Assembly (NCBI RefSeq): GCF_014653695.1
Contig: NZ_BNAR01000005.1
Location: 62,001-126,000, forward strand
Source of the DNA: Lentzea cavernae
GTDB lineage: Bacteria; Actinomycetota; Actinomycetes; Mycobacteriales; Pseudonocardiaceae
Length of the DNA: 64,000 nucleotides
Reading direction: 5' to 3'
Part shown: piece after piece, positions 17,492-25,465 of the stretch
Layout: every line of letters starts with the position of its first letter
Position numbering within the stretch: the stretch's first letter is position 1
The notes under the pieces: model-generated
Database searches by the model: none
The model's input: the letters and a program-made list of their open reading frames with translations, nothing else
What the model was told of the DNA's origin: nothing
Made by a program: the position numbers and the translations under genes

Positions 17492-17817
17492 TCCGGAGTC
17501 TCGAAGAGCCGCACCCGCTCTCTCATGGCCGCCTCCAGCTTGGCGCGGTAGCCGATGAACAGCTTGTTCGCCAGGTAGGGCGCCCAGTTGCCCTGCCGGG
17601 CGATGTTGTGCACGCGGTGGCGCAGCAGGGTGCCGTCGGGATGGAAGTGCAGCGAGTCCTCGCCGCGATACCACCAGTCGCCCCAGTAGGCGATCACGCC
17701 CTGTTCGCGGTCCACGAGCCGGTGCGGGCCGGACTCGCCGGCGTCGGCGAACATCCGTGCGCGCACGACCTCCATCGGCGCGTGCACCACGCCGGTGACT
17801 TCGAAGAGCAGTCTCAT
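17488..17817 (-). CDS. Hypothetical protein, SRPBCC/START-like
   Basis: A 109-residue protein; the start MRLLFEVTGVVHAPMEVV resembles the first strand and helix of SRPBCC/START-fold lipid- or ligand-binding proteins, and GDWWYRGEDSLHFHPDGT would form the central sheet. It is shorter than the usual fold (about 140 residues). Its ATG overlaps the PadR stop (ATGA), so it is translationally coupled to the regulator and probably part of the same regulated unit. Confidence 0.65.
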   Translation of the reverse strand: MRLLFEVTGVVHAPMEVVRARMFADAGESGPHRLVDREQGVIAYWGDWWYRGEDSLHFHPDGTLLRHRVHNIARQGNWAPYLANKLFIGYRAKLEAAMRERVRLFETPD

Positions 17818-18401
17818 CGGTGCCGTTCCTCCCAGGAGTCGTGACCGCCGACGGTCCCGTCGGCTGTGGCGGCGGCGAACCAGGACAGCCAGGCGCGTTC
17901 GGCGCGCAACATGGCCATCCGGTAGTCGAGTTCGATCCACGCGAGCTGCGGCAGTCCCATGCCGGCGAGCCTCTCCAGCAGCACCGCCAGGGCGGTGAGC
18001 TGCTCGGCCACGGCGGCTTCGCGTTGCCGCACGAGGGTGAGCGCGTCCTCGGGGGGCAGCAGGCCGACCAGGGAGATCCCGGCCTCGAAGCGCGGGTACT
18101 CGCGGGCGGGGACGGCGATGAGCTCGCGCAGCCAGTCGTGCAGCTCCGCCGTGCCCGCCTCGGTGACGGAGTAGACGGTGCGCTCGGGACGGTTGCCTGC
18201 CTTCTGCACGGCGCTCGCGGTGATCAGCTCATGTTTGTGCAGCGAGTCGACCACGGTGTAGAGGGAGCCGTAGTTGAGCTTGATGACCTCCTCCTGGTGG
18301 CGTTCCCGCATGGTCTGCGCCATCTCGTAGGGGTGCATGGGCCGCTCCGACAGCAGCGCCAGCACCGCGAGGGCCAGGGGGTTCGTGCGCTTGAACGTCA
18401 T
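17814..18401 (-). CDS. PadR family transcriptional regulator
   Basis: A 195-residue PadR regulator: winged helix at residues 8-85 (ALAVLALLSERPMHPYEMAQTMR, then GSLYTVVDSLHKHELI) and a Vir-type helical C-terminal dimerisation domain. The ATG at 18401 matches the family start MTFKRTNPLALAVL. It is divergent from an SDR oxidoreductase with a 49-bp intergenic region containing a near-perfect palindrome, so it most likely represses both the SDR gene and its own operon. Confidence 0.88.
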   Translation of the reverse strand: MTFKRTNPLALAVLALLSERPMHPYEMAQTMRERHQEEVIKLNYGSLYTVVDSLHKHELITASAVQKAGNRPERTVYSVTEAGTAELHDWLRELIAVPAREYPRFEAGISLVGLLPPEDALTLVRQREAAVAEQLTALAVLLERLAGMGLPQLAWIELDYRMAMLRAERAWLSWFAAATADGTVGGHDSWEERHR

Positions 18402-18412
18402 ATCCGCTCCCG

Positions 18413-18432
18413 TATATCCGGCACCGAGTATA
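18413..18432. promoter_or_regulatory. Probable PadR operator
   Basis: TATATCCGG-CA-CCGAGTATA is a 9+2+9 imperfect palindrome (seven of nine pairs match) in the intergenic region between padR-like and SDR genes; an extra half site TATCCG lies at 18401-18406. It sits just upstream of the SDR -10 box TAGGGT (18438-18443), which is 7 nt before the SDR ATG. Confidence 0.6.
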
Positions 18433-18450
18433 GGGGTTAGGGTGGGCGGC

Positions 18451-19149
18451 ATGACAACGGTGATCACCGGGGGAAGCCGGGGTATCGGTGCCGCGACCGC
18501 GCGCAGGCTCGTGCGCGACGGGCACCGGGTCGTGATCAGCTACCGGCAGGCCGAAGAACAGGCGCGGGCACTGGAGTCCGAGCTGGGAGTGCTCGCCGTG
18601 CGGGCCGACACCTCCGACGAGGCCGACGTGGCGCGCCTGTTCGACGCGGCGGGCGACGACGTCACCGGCGTGGTCAACAACGCCGGCATCACCTCCCCGG
18701 CGGGCCCGCTGGCCCAGCTGCGCACCGAGGACCTGCGGCGCGTGGTGGACGTCAACGTCGTCGGCGCGCTGTTCGTGGCCAGGGAGGCGGCCCGGCGGAT
18801 GACCCGCGGCGCCATCGTGAACGTGTCCTCGGGCGCGGCGACGCTGGGCAGCCCGGGGGAGTACGTGCACTACGCCGCCACCAAGGCCGCCGTGGACGCG
18901 CTGACGATCGGCCTGGCCAAGGAACTCGCGCCGCAGGGGATCCGCGTCAACTGCGTGCAGCCCGGCACCGTGCGCACCGACATCCACCGCCTGTCCGGCG
19001 TGCCCGACCGCCCGGACCGCGTCGCCTCCCGCATCCCGCTGGGCCGCCCCGGCGAGACCGACGAGATCGCGAACGCCATCGCCTGGCTGCTCTCCGCGGA
19101 GGCCTCCTACACCACGGGCGCGATCCTGCGGGTGGCCGGCGGCATGTGA
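18451..19149 (+). CDS. Short-chain dehydrogenase/reductase
   Basis: A 232-residue classical SDR. The cofactor loop TGGSRGIG is at residues 6-13, the NNAG motif near 74, catalytic Ser in VNVSSG and the Tyr-x-x-x-Lys pair in YAATK. GGSRGIG with a following Arg suggests NADP(H), as in FabG-like 3-oxoacyl reductases, but the substrate is unknown. A leaderless start is likely (TAGGGT, 7 nt before ATG). Divergent from and probably controlled by the PadR regulator. Confidence 0.9.
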   Translation: MTTVITGGSRGIGAATARRLVRDGHRVVISYRQAEEQARALESELGVLAVRADTSDEADVARLFDAAGDDVTGVVNNAGITSPAGPLAQLRTEDLRRVVDVNVVGALFVAREAARRMTRGAIVNVSSGAATLGSPGEYVHYAATKAAVDALTIGLAKELAPQGIRVNCVQPGTVRTDIHRLSGVPDRPDRVASRIPLGRPGETDEIANAIAWLLSAEASYTTGAILRVAGGM

Positions 19150-19219
19150 ACCGCGGTAGGTGAACTGCGGCCTTTCGCCTCTGCGACCGCGCTCCGGGCT
19201 GCCCGTAGGCTTCTCCGTC

Positions 19220-19849
19220 ATGTCCGCGCCCACGCTCACCGACTTCGTGCTCGCCAACACGACGCTGGCCCCCGTGCCGCTGGTGCCGGAGGTGTCCCTG
19301 CACGGCGCGGTCGAGGCGATGGACCTGTGGGAGCGCACGCATCACGACCAGCCGCCGTTCTGGGCGTTCCCGTGGGCGGGCGGCCAAGCCCTGGCACGGC
19401 ACCTGCTCGACCACTCCGGCCTGGTGCGCGACAAGAAGGTGTTCGACCTCGCGTCCGGCTCCGGCCTCGTCGCCATCGCCGCGGCCCTGGCCGGCGCCGA
19501 CTCGGTCACCGCGAACGACATCGACCCGATGGCGCTCGCCGCCGTGCAGCTCAACGCCGCGGCCAACGGCGTCACCGTGAGCACCCTGGACGGCGACCAG
19601 CTCGACAGCGACGCCCACGGCGCCGACGTCGTGCTCGCGGGGGACGTGTTCTACGACTCCGAGGTCACCGCGCTCGTGCTGCCGTTCCTCGTCCGGGCCG
19701 CCGCGCGGGGTGCGCTGGTGCTGCTCGGGGACCCCGACCGCGCGCACCTGCCGCGCGACCGGTTCACCGCGCTGGCCCGCTACGAGGTGCCGGTGCCGTT
19801 GACGCTGGAGAGCACCGAGACGCGCAGCGCCACCGTCTGGCGGGCTTAG
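19220..19849 (+). CDS. Class I SAM-dependent methyltransferase (ETFB-lysine methyltransferase-like)
   Basis: A 209-residue methyltransferase. KKVFDLASGSGLVAIAAAL (about 73-91) is the SAM-binding motif I, NDIDPMAL the acidic loop and DVVLAGDVFYDSEV the post-II region, matching the METTL20/electron-transfer-flavoprotein or L11-like protein lysine methyltransferases. It probably methylates a protein. The ATG at 19220 is 8 nt after TAGGCT (19206-19211), so a leaderless message is likely. The stop codon TAG lies in a MITE-like remnant. Confidence 0.84.
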   Translation: MSAPTLTDFVLANTTLAPVPLVPEVSLHGAVEAMDLWERTHHDQPPFWAFPWAGGQALARHLLDHSGLVRDKKVFDLASGSGLVAIAAALAGADSVTANDIDPMALAAVQLNAAANGVTVSTLDGDQLDSDAHGADVVLAGDVFYDSEVTALVLPFLVRAAARGALVLLGDPDRAHLPRDRFTALARYEVPVPLTLESTETRSATVWRA

Positions 19850-19893
19850 CGCGTTCGTTCGGTGCGAGGCGCGGGCGAGCGACCAGCACCTAG
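19846..19893. repeat. Remnant of the MITE-like element
   Basis: Forty-eight bases between two convergent genes match one terminal part of the element at 56691-56857 read in reverse complement (GTTCGTTCGGTG, then a G-rich stretch CGCGGGCGAG), ending in CTAG. The methyltransferase stop (19847-19849) and the ZIP transporter stop (19890-19892) both fall in its ends. Confidence 0.5.
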
Positions 19894-20639
19894 CCGAGGC
19901 GTTCCACCACGAACGCCGTCAGGAACCCGGCGGTGGTGCACAGCCCGGTGTAGAGGCGGGCGCGCTCGAAGGCCTCGGGGATCATCGTGTCCGCGACCAT
20001 CGCCAGGATCGCCCCCGCCGCCACCGCCGTGATCACCGCGATCAGCTGCGGAGACGCCCCGTCGAGCAGCAGGTTGCCCAGCGCCGCGGACAGCCCGCTC
20101 GCCACCGCGATCGCACCCCACACCCCGAACACGTAGCCGGGCCTGCGGCCCGCCTGCTTCATGCCGGCGACGCTGGACAGGCCCTCCGGCACGTTCGAGA
20201 TGACCACCGCCGCCAGCATCGCCACCCCGATCCCGCCGCCGCTGAGCAACGACACCCCCAGCACCACCGACTCGGGCACACCGTCGAGCAGCGCGCCGAC
20301 CGCGATCGCCGTGCCGCTACCGGCCTGCTCGGACTCACTGGGCTGGTCACTGCTGCGCTTGCGGTGCCGCGCCCCACGCCGCGCCAGCAGGACGTTGGCC
20401 AGCACGTACGCCACGGCCCCGCCCAGGAACCCGCAGGCGGTCGCGAGCAGTCCACCGGTCTTCTCCGCCTCGTCCACCAGCTCGAACGACGCCGCCGCGA
20501 TCAGCACCCCGGCACCGAACGCCATCACCACCGCGACCACGTCCCGGGGAACCCGGACGAACCAGGCGACCAGCGCGCCCACCACGAGCGCCCCACCGCC
20601 CGCCAACCCCCACACGCCCGCTTCGACCCACTGTGGCAT
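19890..20639 (-). CDS. ZIP family metal transporter
   Basis: A 249-residue membrane protein with eight hydrophobic segments and the ZIP-family metal-site motifs: GALLDGVPESVVLG in helix IV and ISNVPEGLSSVAGM in helix V (the NxPEG signature). A short His/Arg-rich cytoplasmic loop (ARRGARHRKR) lies between helices III and IV. It should import zinc or another divalent metal across the cytoplasmic membrane. Divergent from the WYL regulator. Confidence 0.88.
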   Translation of the reverse strand: MPQWVEAGVWGLAGGGALVVGALVAWFVRVPRDVVAVVMAFGAGVLIAAASFELVDEAEKTGGLLATACGFLGGAVAYVLANVLLARRGARHRKRSSDQPSESEQAGSGTAIAVGALLDGVPESVVLGVSLLSGGGIGVAMLAAVVISNVPEGLSSVAGMKQAGRRPGYVFGVWGAIAVASGLSAALGNLLLDGASPQLIAVITAVAAGAILAMVADTMIPEAFERARLYTGLCTTAGFLTAFVVERLG

Positions 20640-20729
20640 GCCCCGGGATGTCCCCGATCTTCATCCGGTACACCTCCACGCCCGCCCGTTCGCGCGTTAA
20701 GGCCACACCCTGTCCTAAAGTGTTCGTCC

Positions 20730-21674
20730 ATGCTGGAAACCTCGGCGCGCCTGCTGCGCCTGCTCGCCCTGCTGCAGTCACGCCGCGACTGGCAGGGCAG
20801 CGAACTGGCCGACGAACTGCAGATCAGCCCCCGCACCGTCCGCCGCGACGTCGACCGCCTGCGCGAACTCGGCTACCCGGTCAACGCCACCACGGGCTCG
20901 TTCGGCGGCTACCGCCTCGGCGCCGGCGCCGAACTCCCACCCCTGCTGCTCGACGACAACGAAGCCGTGGCCGTCGCCGCCGCCCTGCGCACCAACGCCG
21001 TCACCGGCCTGGAAGAAGTCTCCCTGCGAGCGCTGCTCAAGCTCGAACAGGTCCTGCCCTCCCGGCTGCGCCACCGCGTCTCCGCACTCCAGCAGATCGA
21101 GTCCGTCCCCCGCGACCACCCGGCCCCCGCCCTGGACCCCGAACTGCTGTCCGTCCTCGCCGCCGCCTGCCGCGACAGCGACACCCTGCGCTTCGACTAC
21201 CACTCCCACGACGGTGAGTCGACCCGCCGCCGCGTCGAACCACACCGCCTCGTCAACTGGGGCCGCCGCTGGTACCTCGTCGCCTGGGACGCCGACAAGC
21301 AGGACTGGCGCAGCTTCCGCGTAGACCGCATCACCCCGCCCCAGCCCCCGTACGGCCCCCGCTTCACCCCACGCGACTTCGACGCCACCACCTACGTCGC
21401 CTCCCGCGCCAGCCAAGCCGCCTGGCGCGTCCAAGCCCGCATCCTCGTCCACGCACCCGCCGACGTCGTCGCCGCCCGCATCTCCACCGCCATCGGCACC
21501 GTCGAAGCCGTCGACGACACCACGTGCGTGTTCGTGACCGGCTCCGACTCCGTCGAAACCCTCGCCGTGTGGATCGGCATGCTCGACCTCGACTTCGAGG
21601 TCACCTCACCCCCCGAACTCGTGGCACACGTTCGCTCTCTTGCGGCCCGCTACGCCCGCGCCGTACAAGACTGA
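20730..21674 (+). CDS. WYL-domain transcriptional regulator (YafY-like)
   Basis: A 314-residue regulator with an N-terminal helix-turn-helix of the HTH_11 type (LADELQISPRTVRRDVDRLRELG) and a C-terminal WYL domain (about 135-215, core RRWYLVAWD) plus WCX extension. WYL domains sense ligands, often nucleic acids, and regulate DNA-damage or defence genes. The ATG at 20730 follows TAAAGT (20716-20721) by 8 nt, a leaderless layout. It lies about 220 bp from the end of the NACHT gene, with one small gene between; a regulatory link is only a possibility. Confidence 0.88.
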   Translation: MLETSARLLRLLALLQSRRDWQGSELADELQISPRTVRRDVDRLRELGYPVNATTGSFGGYRLGAGAELPPLLLDDNEAVAVAAALRTNAVTGLEEVSLRALLKLEQVLPSRLRHRVSALQQIESVPRDHPAPALDPELLSVLAAACRDSDTLRFDYHSHDGESTRRRVEPHRLVNWGRRWYLVAWDADKQDWRSFRVDRITPPQPPYGPRFTPRDFDATTYVASRASQAAWRVQARILVHAPADVVAARISTAIGTVEAVDDTTCVFVTGSDSVETLAVWIGMLDLDFEVTSPPELVAHVRSLAARYARAVQD

Positions 21675-21676
21675 GC

Positions 21677-21943
21677 ATGGCCATCACCGGACGGGACATC
21701 GAGCGCCTGCTCTACACCGACACGCCCGACCCGATCCTGGTCGTGCACAACGGGACCACCGAGATCGTGGCCGCCGCGGATCTCGGGCGGCGGCCGGGGG
21801 CTGTCGTGGTGTGCTCGCGCAGTGAGTTGCTGGGGAGGGTGGGGGAGAGGGACCTGAGCGAGGGGGAGTTGGCGGCGTTGGCCGCCGAACTCACCACTTC
21901 AACTGGACACCCAGCTCCTCCGCCGCCCGCCTGGCCCGCTTGA
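21677..21943 (+). CDS. Small hypothetical protein
   Basis: An 88-residue protein starting two bases after the WYL regulator stop. It has a compact alpha/beta pattern (DIERLLYTDTPDPILVVHNG, then AVVVCSRSELLGRVG) typical of conserved short actinobacterial proteins of unknown function. The last 18 codons overlap the end of the NACHT gene antisense and are Pro-rich, so the natural C-terminus may be extended relative to relatives. Coding is supported by position in the operon and third-position G/C. Confidence 0.6.
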   Translation: MAITGRDIERLLYTDTPDPILVVHNGTTEIVAAADLGRRPGAVVVCSRSELLGRVGERDLSEGELAALAAELTTSTGHPAPPPPAWPA

Positions 21944-24788
21944 CGAGATCGGGCCTTAGTTCCATATAGCCGAATTCGTCGAGATGTTTGAGTAGAATTT
22001 TAAGGTTGCTGTAAGGGGAGAGCTCGACTCCGCGCTCATGCAACCTTAAGTGGCTTTCCAGCTCATCCAAGGTGTCCGAAATACCGATCCGTCGTTCGAA
22101 CTGCTCCAGCAGCTCGGCGTCATTGCCCCCAATGCCTAGTCTTACGAAGTACTCATGTGAGAACACAAGACTTCCGCCGGTTGCTTCATAGAGGCGTTGG
22201 AGCGCGGGGCGGCACTTATCGGCTGGAGTTGCCCATAGGTTGATCAGCGCCGCAGCCACCTCGATGCCGTGCTGGGACACCAATGGCGTCACCGCGTCTC
22301 GCAACGTCACGGCAACCTCGTCCAACGTCACATACGGCTCCGACATCAGCAGCCACTGGGCGTGGACTTCGCGGTCTCGGTTGCTCAGGCTCACTGAGAA
22401 GTGGCGCTCGGCGTCGCGCTCCACCCAAAACCAAAGCACTACGCTCGCCCACTCACTCGACGGCAGCCGTGACTTCCAGAACAGGGTGAGTCGGCGCCAG
22501 TCGTCGACGCTCAGCCCGAGGTCGTCGGAGTAGCACTTTCCGCGCAGTATCAAAGCCAGCACGACCAGGTTCAGCGAGTACTTCGCGTCTCGCACCGTGT
22601 CGGCCAGCGAGGAGGGCAGGTATCGGCCGCGCGAGGTCCGCGACTCCTCCCGCCCTGCGAACAGCCGTGACACGAGGTCGGACAGCCCCTCCCGGTGAGA
22701 GTCCTTGGCGAACTCGCGCAGGAAGTCCAGTACCGGTTTGCTTGACGTCAGCGCGGCGAACGACAACACCGAGTACAGCTCGACGTCATCCGCCGTCACC
22801 TTCCGCTTGGACCGCGCCTCGTCTTCCTGGCGCAGCTCCGTCAGCCTGTCCCACACAAAGCGGGCCACGAGGTACTCGCCGAACGTCGCGTGCAGGAACT
22901 CGTAGGTCCGCAGCGTGGTTCGGTCCTCGCGAACGGCCTCCGTGCGTTGCATGAAGAAGAAGCGTCCCAGCACCGTCTCGCCGGCAGACAGGGGAGTGTG
23001 CGTTCCCTTCAACCGCTCCGGGGAATCGACCTCGAGCAACTGGGCCAGGTCCGCGGTCACCTCGTGTTCGGCGACCCACTGCACGCCGCGGTTGAACATC
23101 GCGAGCGCTACCACCGACAACCTGTCCAGCTCGAACTCGATGTCCTCGGCGAGATGGACCTCGGTCCGGCCGGCCTCGTTTTTGGTGACCTCGCGCTCCG
23201 CGAACAGAGCGAGAAGCCGCCCGTACAACTGGCCGCGGCTCAGGCCGAGGTGATCGCGCTGGAACGAGCTGTCCACCGCGTCGTACAAAGCCAGCATCAA
23301 CAGCAGCAGCGGCTGGGAGGCGAGGTCCGGATACCGCAGCGCAGTCTCGGCGGGCAGGGGGCGATTGACCGCGTTCCACACGTCCAGCCAGGCACGCACC
23401 TGGCCTTCGTCGAACGGCATCAACCGCACCACGTTCGTCGCGTCAGGCAGCTCAAGTCCGGCACACACGCTCAGTCGGCTCGTCACGAGGAACAACGCCG
23501 GCCTGCCCATGTCCTCCAGTCGCTGCTGGAAGTCGGCGATCGTCATCAGGTACCGGCTCTGGCTCACCCCGGTCGCCTGCAACAGTTCGTCGAAGCCGTC
23601 CAGTACGACCAAAGGCAGTGCCCCGCCGGTCGTGCGGCAGAACTCCGCCCAGCTCAACCGCTCGTGCAACAAGGTGTGCAGGCCGTGCTCGATCTGCTCC
23701 TCCAGGCCGCGCCCGGCGGGCGTACACCGGAGCTCCACTCGCACCACGGCGAAATCCGACGCGGGCAACCGCGCCGCGAGCATTTCGGTGAGCAGCGACT
23801 TTCCCGACCCGGGGTCACCGAGCACCAGCAACGGCGCCGACAAGGCCTCCGGTGACGTCAGGAAACCGGCCAGGTACGCGTACAGGTCGTCGCGGACGGG
23901 CACCTCGTCCCACGTCGAGAGCAACGATGGGGCGAACGCCCGGTCACCCTCGGTCCCCAGCTGGAACCTCGGATCGACGTAGGCGTCGGCCAGGGTCGGG
24001 ATCCGCACGCCGTCCGGTACGTCGGCCGCCTTCACCAACGGCCGGCGCAGCGCTCCCCGGTAGGCGCCTGCCAGCTCGGTGAGCCGCAGCTGCGGCGTCA
24101 GGTCGGTGGTGGTCTCGCGCAGGACGTCCTCCAGCCGCGCGAGCGCCTTGCGGCCCGCACGGCCTTCGTCGACCGCGAACCAGAACCGGATCTCTGGGTA
24201 CTCGGCAGCGAGCTGCGCCACGAGTTCCTGGTACCGCTCCAGCGCGCGCATCTCCGCATGCCTCAGGGCGCCGCGCAGGCGGTCCTTGCCGGTGTCGTTG
24301 AGGCGGTCCCAGTACGACAGGCCCCTGACAGCCTCCAGCAGACTGTCGGCGAGCTGCCCGTACAGACCTTCCAAAACGGCGAGGTTGACCTCGTACGGGT
24401 AACTCGACAAGGGAAGCGGCAGCTCCAGCTCCCACGGGTTGAACCGGGCGACGAGTTCGCGGTCCTCCGGGGTGAGCTTCACGGTGAACTGCTGTTCTTC
24501 GTAGGCCTCGAAGAACGCCGTCATCACCAGAACCGCGTGAGCGGCGTGCAGCCGCTGGGTGCGGGTGTAGCGGCTGACGCCCCGGCGCTTCGCGGAGAGG
24601 CTGGTGAGGAGCTCGTTGCTCAGGCGCACGAAGTCGGGCTTGGCGTCGAAGAGGTCCAGCACCTGCCACATGCCCAGCGAGCCCAGGAGCAGCGCGCCGC
24701 CCAGGACCTTGTCCATCGCGGCGATGACCGGGTGGTCTCGGCCGCCGAGGATCTTGACGGCCTCGTTGTAGCTGTAGGTCCTTCGCAC
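21891..24788 (-). CDS. NACHT-domain NTPase, candidate anti-phage NLR-like protein
   Basis: A 965-residue STAND-type NTPase. Residues 1-250 form a helical N-terminal domain resembling the NNH7 class of bacterial NACHT N-termini; the NACHT core follows with Walker A GDPGSGKS (324-331), Walker B VVLDGFDEL (394-402) and sensor strand LFLVTSRL (432-439). The remaining about 500 residues are helical, with no LRR or TPR pattern I can name. Bacterial NACHT proteins include proven anti-phage sensors. It stands alone, with no fused or adjacent nuclease or protease. The 3' 600 bp are clearly poorer in G+C than neighbouring genes (TTTTAA, ATATAG), suggesting acquisition by transfer. GGCC-type codon bias elsewhere is adapted to the host. 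Confidence 0.85.
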   Translation of the reverse strand: MRRTYSYNEAVKILGGRDHPVIAAMDKVLGGALLLGSLGMWQVLDLFDAKPDFVRLSNELLTSLSAKRRGVSRYTRTQRLHAAHAVLVMTAFFEAYEEQQFTVKLTPEDRELVARFNPWELELPLPLSSYPYEVNLAVLEGLYGQLADSLLEAVRGLSYWDRLNDTGKDRLRGALRHAEMRALERYQELVAQLAAEYPEIRFWFAVDEGRAGRKALARLEDVLRETTTDLTPQLRLTELAGAYRGALRRPLVKAADVPDGVRIPTLADAYVDPRFQLGTEGDRAFAPSLLSTWDEVPVRDDLYAYLAGFLTSPEALSAPLLVLGDPGSGKSLLTEMLAARLPASDFAVVRVELRCTPAGRGLEEQIEHGLHTLLHERLSWAEFCRTTGGALPLVVLDGFDELLQATGVSQSRYLMTIADFQQRLEDMGRPALFLVTSRLSVCAGLELPDATNVVRLMPFDEGQVRAWLDVWNAVNRPLPAETALRYPDLASQPLLLLMLALYDAVDSSFQRDHLGLSRGQLYGRLLALFAEREVTKNEAGRTEVHLAEDIEFELDRLSVVALAMFNRGVQWVAEHEVTADLAQLLEVDSPERLKGTHTPLSAGETVLGRFFFMQRTEAVREDRTTLRTYEFLHATFGEYLVARFVWDRLTELRQEDEARSKRKVTADDVELYSVLSFAALTSSKPVLDFLREFAKDSHREGLSDLVSRLFAGREESRTSRGRYLPSSLADTVRDAKYSLNLVVLALILRGKCYSDDLGLSVDDWRRLTLFWKSRLPSSEWASVVLWFWVERDAERHFSVSLSNRDREVHAQWLLMSEPYVTLDEVAVTLRDAVTPLVSQHGIEVAAALINLWATPADKCRPALQRLYEATGGSLVFSHEYFVRLGIGGNDAELLEQFERRIGISDTLDELESHLRLHERGVELSPYSNLKILLKHLDEFGYMELRPDLVKRARRAAEELGVQLKW

Positions 24789-24817
24789 CCGAAATGTCTA
24801 CCGGACCGACGGCACGG

Positions 24818-25369
24818 TCATCCGGAGAACAACACCAACAGACCAATGGCGATCAGCACGACGGGCAGGGCGATGTGTCCCCACTTGGCCAGGGCGCGGG
24901 CCACCACCGGGCGGGAGGCCAGGAACCAGCCCGCCAGGCACCACACACCGACGAGGAGCAGGAACACCGCGACGTAGACCCACAGGGAGTCCGCGACGGC
25001 GAAGACCGGGACGTAGACGCCGATGTTGTCGCCGCCGTTGGCCAGGGTCACGCCGGCCATCGCGAGGACGCTGGGAGCGGTGTCCGGGGTGTCCTCGTCG
25101 TCCGGGCCGCGCCACAGCGACCAGGCGGCCTTGAGGCCGAGGGCCAGGGGGATGAGGCCCAGCCACGGGCGGAAGTGTTCGGGGAGCAGGGAGGCTCCCA
25201 GGGCGCCGACCACGGCCACCGCCAGGATGCCGGTGAAGCCGAGGTATTGGCCGGTCACGACCTGCCACGGGGACTTCGCCCGCGCGAAGAAGAGCGCGAG
25301 CAGCACGAGGTCGTCGACGTTGGTGACCGCGAACATGCCCGCGGCCTGGCCGATCACCCCTGGATCCAC
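24818..25369 (-). CDS. CadD-family cadmium resistance transporter-like protein
   Basis: A 183-residue membrane protein with five to six hydrophobic segments and the CadD-like opening FAVTNVDDLVLLALFFA, which is followed by ARAKSPWQVV. A second half repeats the idea with GGDNIGVYVPVF. CadD-type proteins belong to the LysE exporter superfamily and confer cadmium resistance in firmicutes; cadmium as substrate here is not proven. The GTG at 25369 is chosen since it gives the usual family length and leaves the GGAT-N5-ATCC operator (25395-25407) outside the gene; ATG codons at 25405 and 25411 are alternatives. Divergent from the SDR gene. Confidence 0.78.
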   Translation of the reverse strand: MDPGVIGQAAGMFAVTNVDDLVLLALFFARAKSPWQVVTGQYLGFTGILAVAVVGALGASLLPEHFRPWLGLIPLALGLKAAWSLWRGPDDEDTPDTAPSVLAMAGVTLANGGDNIGVYVPVFAVADSLWVYVAVFLLLVGVWCLAGWFLASRPVVARALAKWGHIALPVVLIAIGLLVLFSG

Positions 25370-25394
25370 GGCGGCATTCTCGCCCACCACAAAC

Positions 25395-25407
25395 GGATAG
25401 GTCATCC
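25395..25407. promoter_or_regulatory. GGAT-N5-ATCC operator, copy 1
   Basis: GGATAGGTCATCC, flanked by C and G so that the arms CGGAT/ATCCG pair perfectly, lies upstream of the CadD-like gene. The same spacing recurs at 25438-25450 and 26314-26326. Confidence 0.55.
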
Positions 25408-25437
25408 GCATGTGTGCTAGCGTCGGCGACAACAAGT

Positions 25438-25450
25438 GGATGAGCTATCC
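25438..25450. promoter_or_regulatory. GGAT-N5-ATCC operator, copy 2
   Basis: GGATGAGCTATCC lies 15 bp before the ATG of the SDR gene and just ahead of its ribosome binding site (GAGGAG). Confidence 0.55.
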
Positions 25451-25465
25451 GGATTGAGGAGTGTC

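Noticed and set aside
21677-24788. WYL regulator, small protein and NACHT gene as one defence operon
   Set aside because: The NACHT gene is on the opposite strand and convergent; co-regulation is possible but there is no sequence support.
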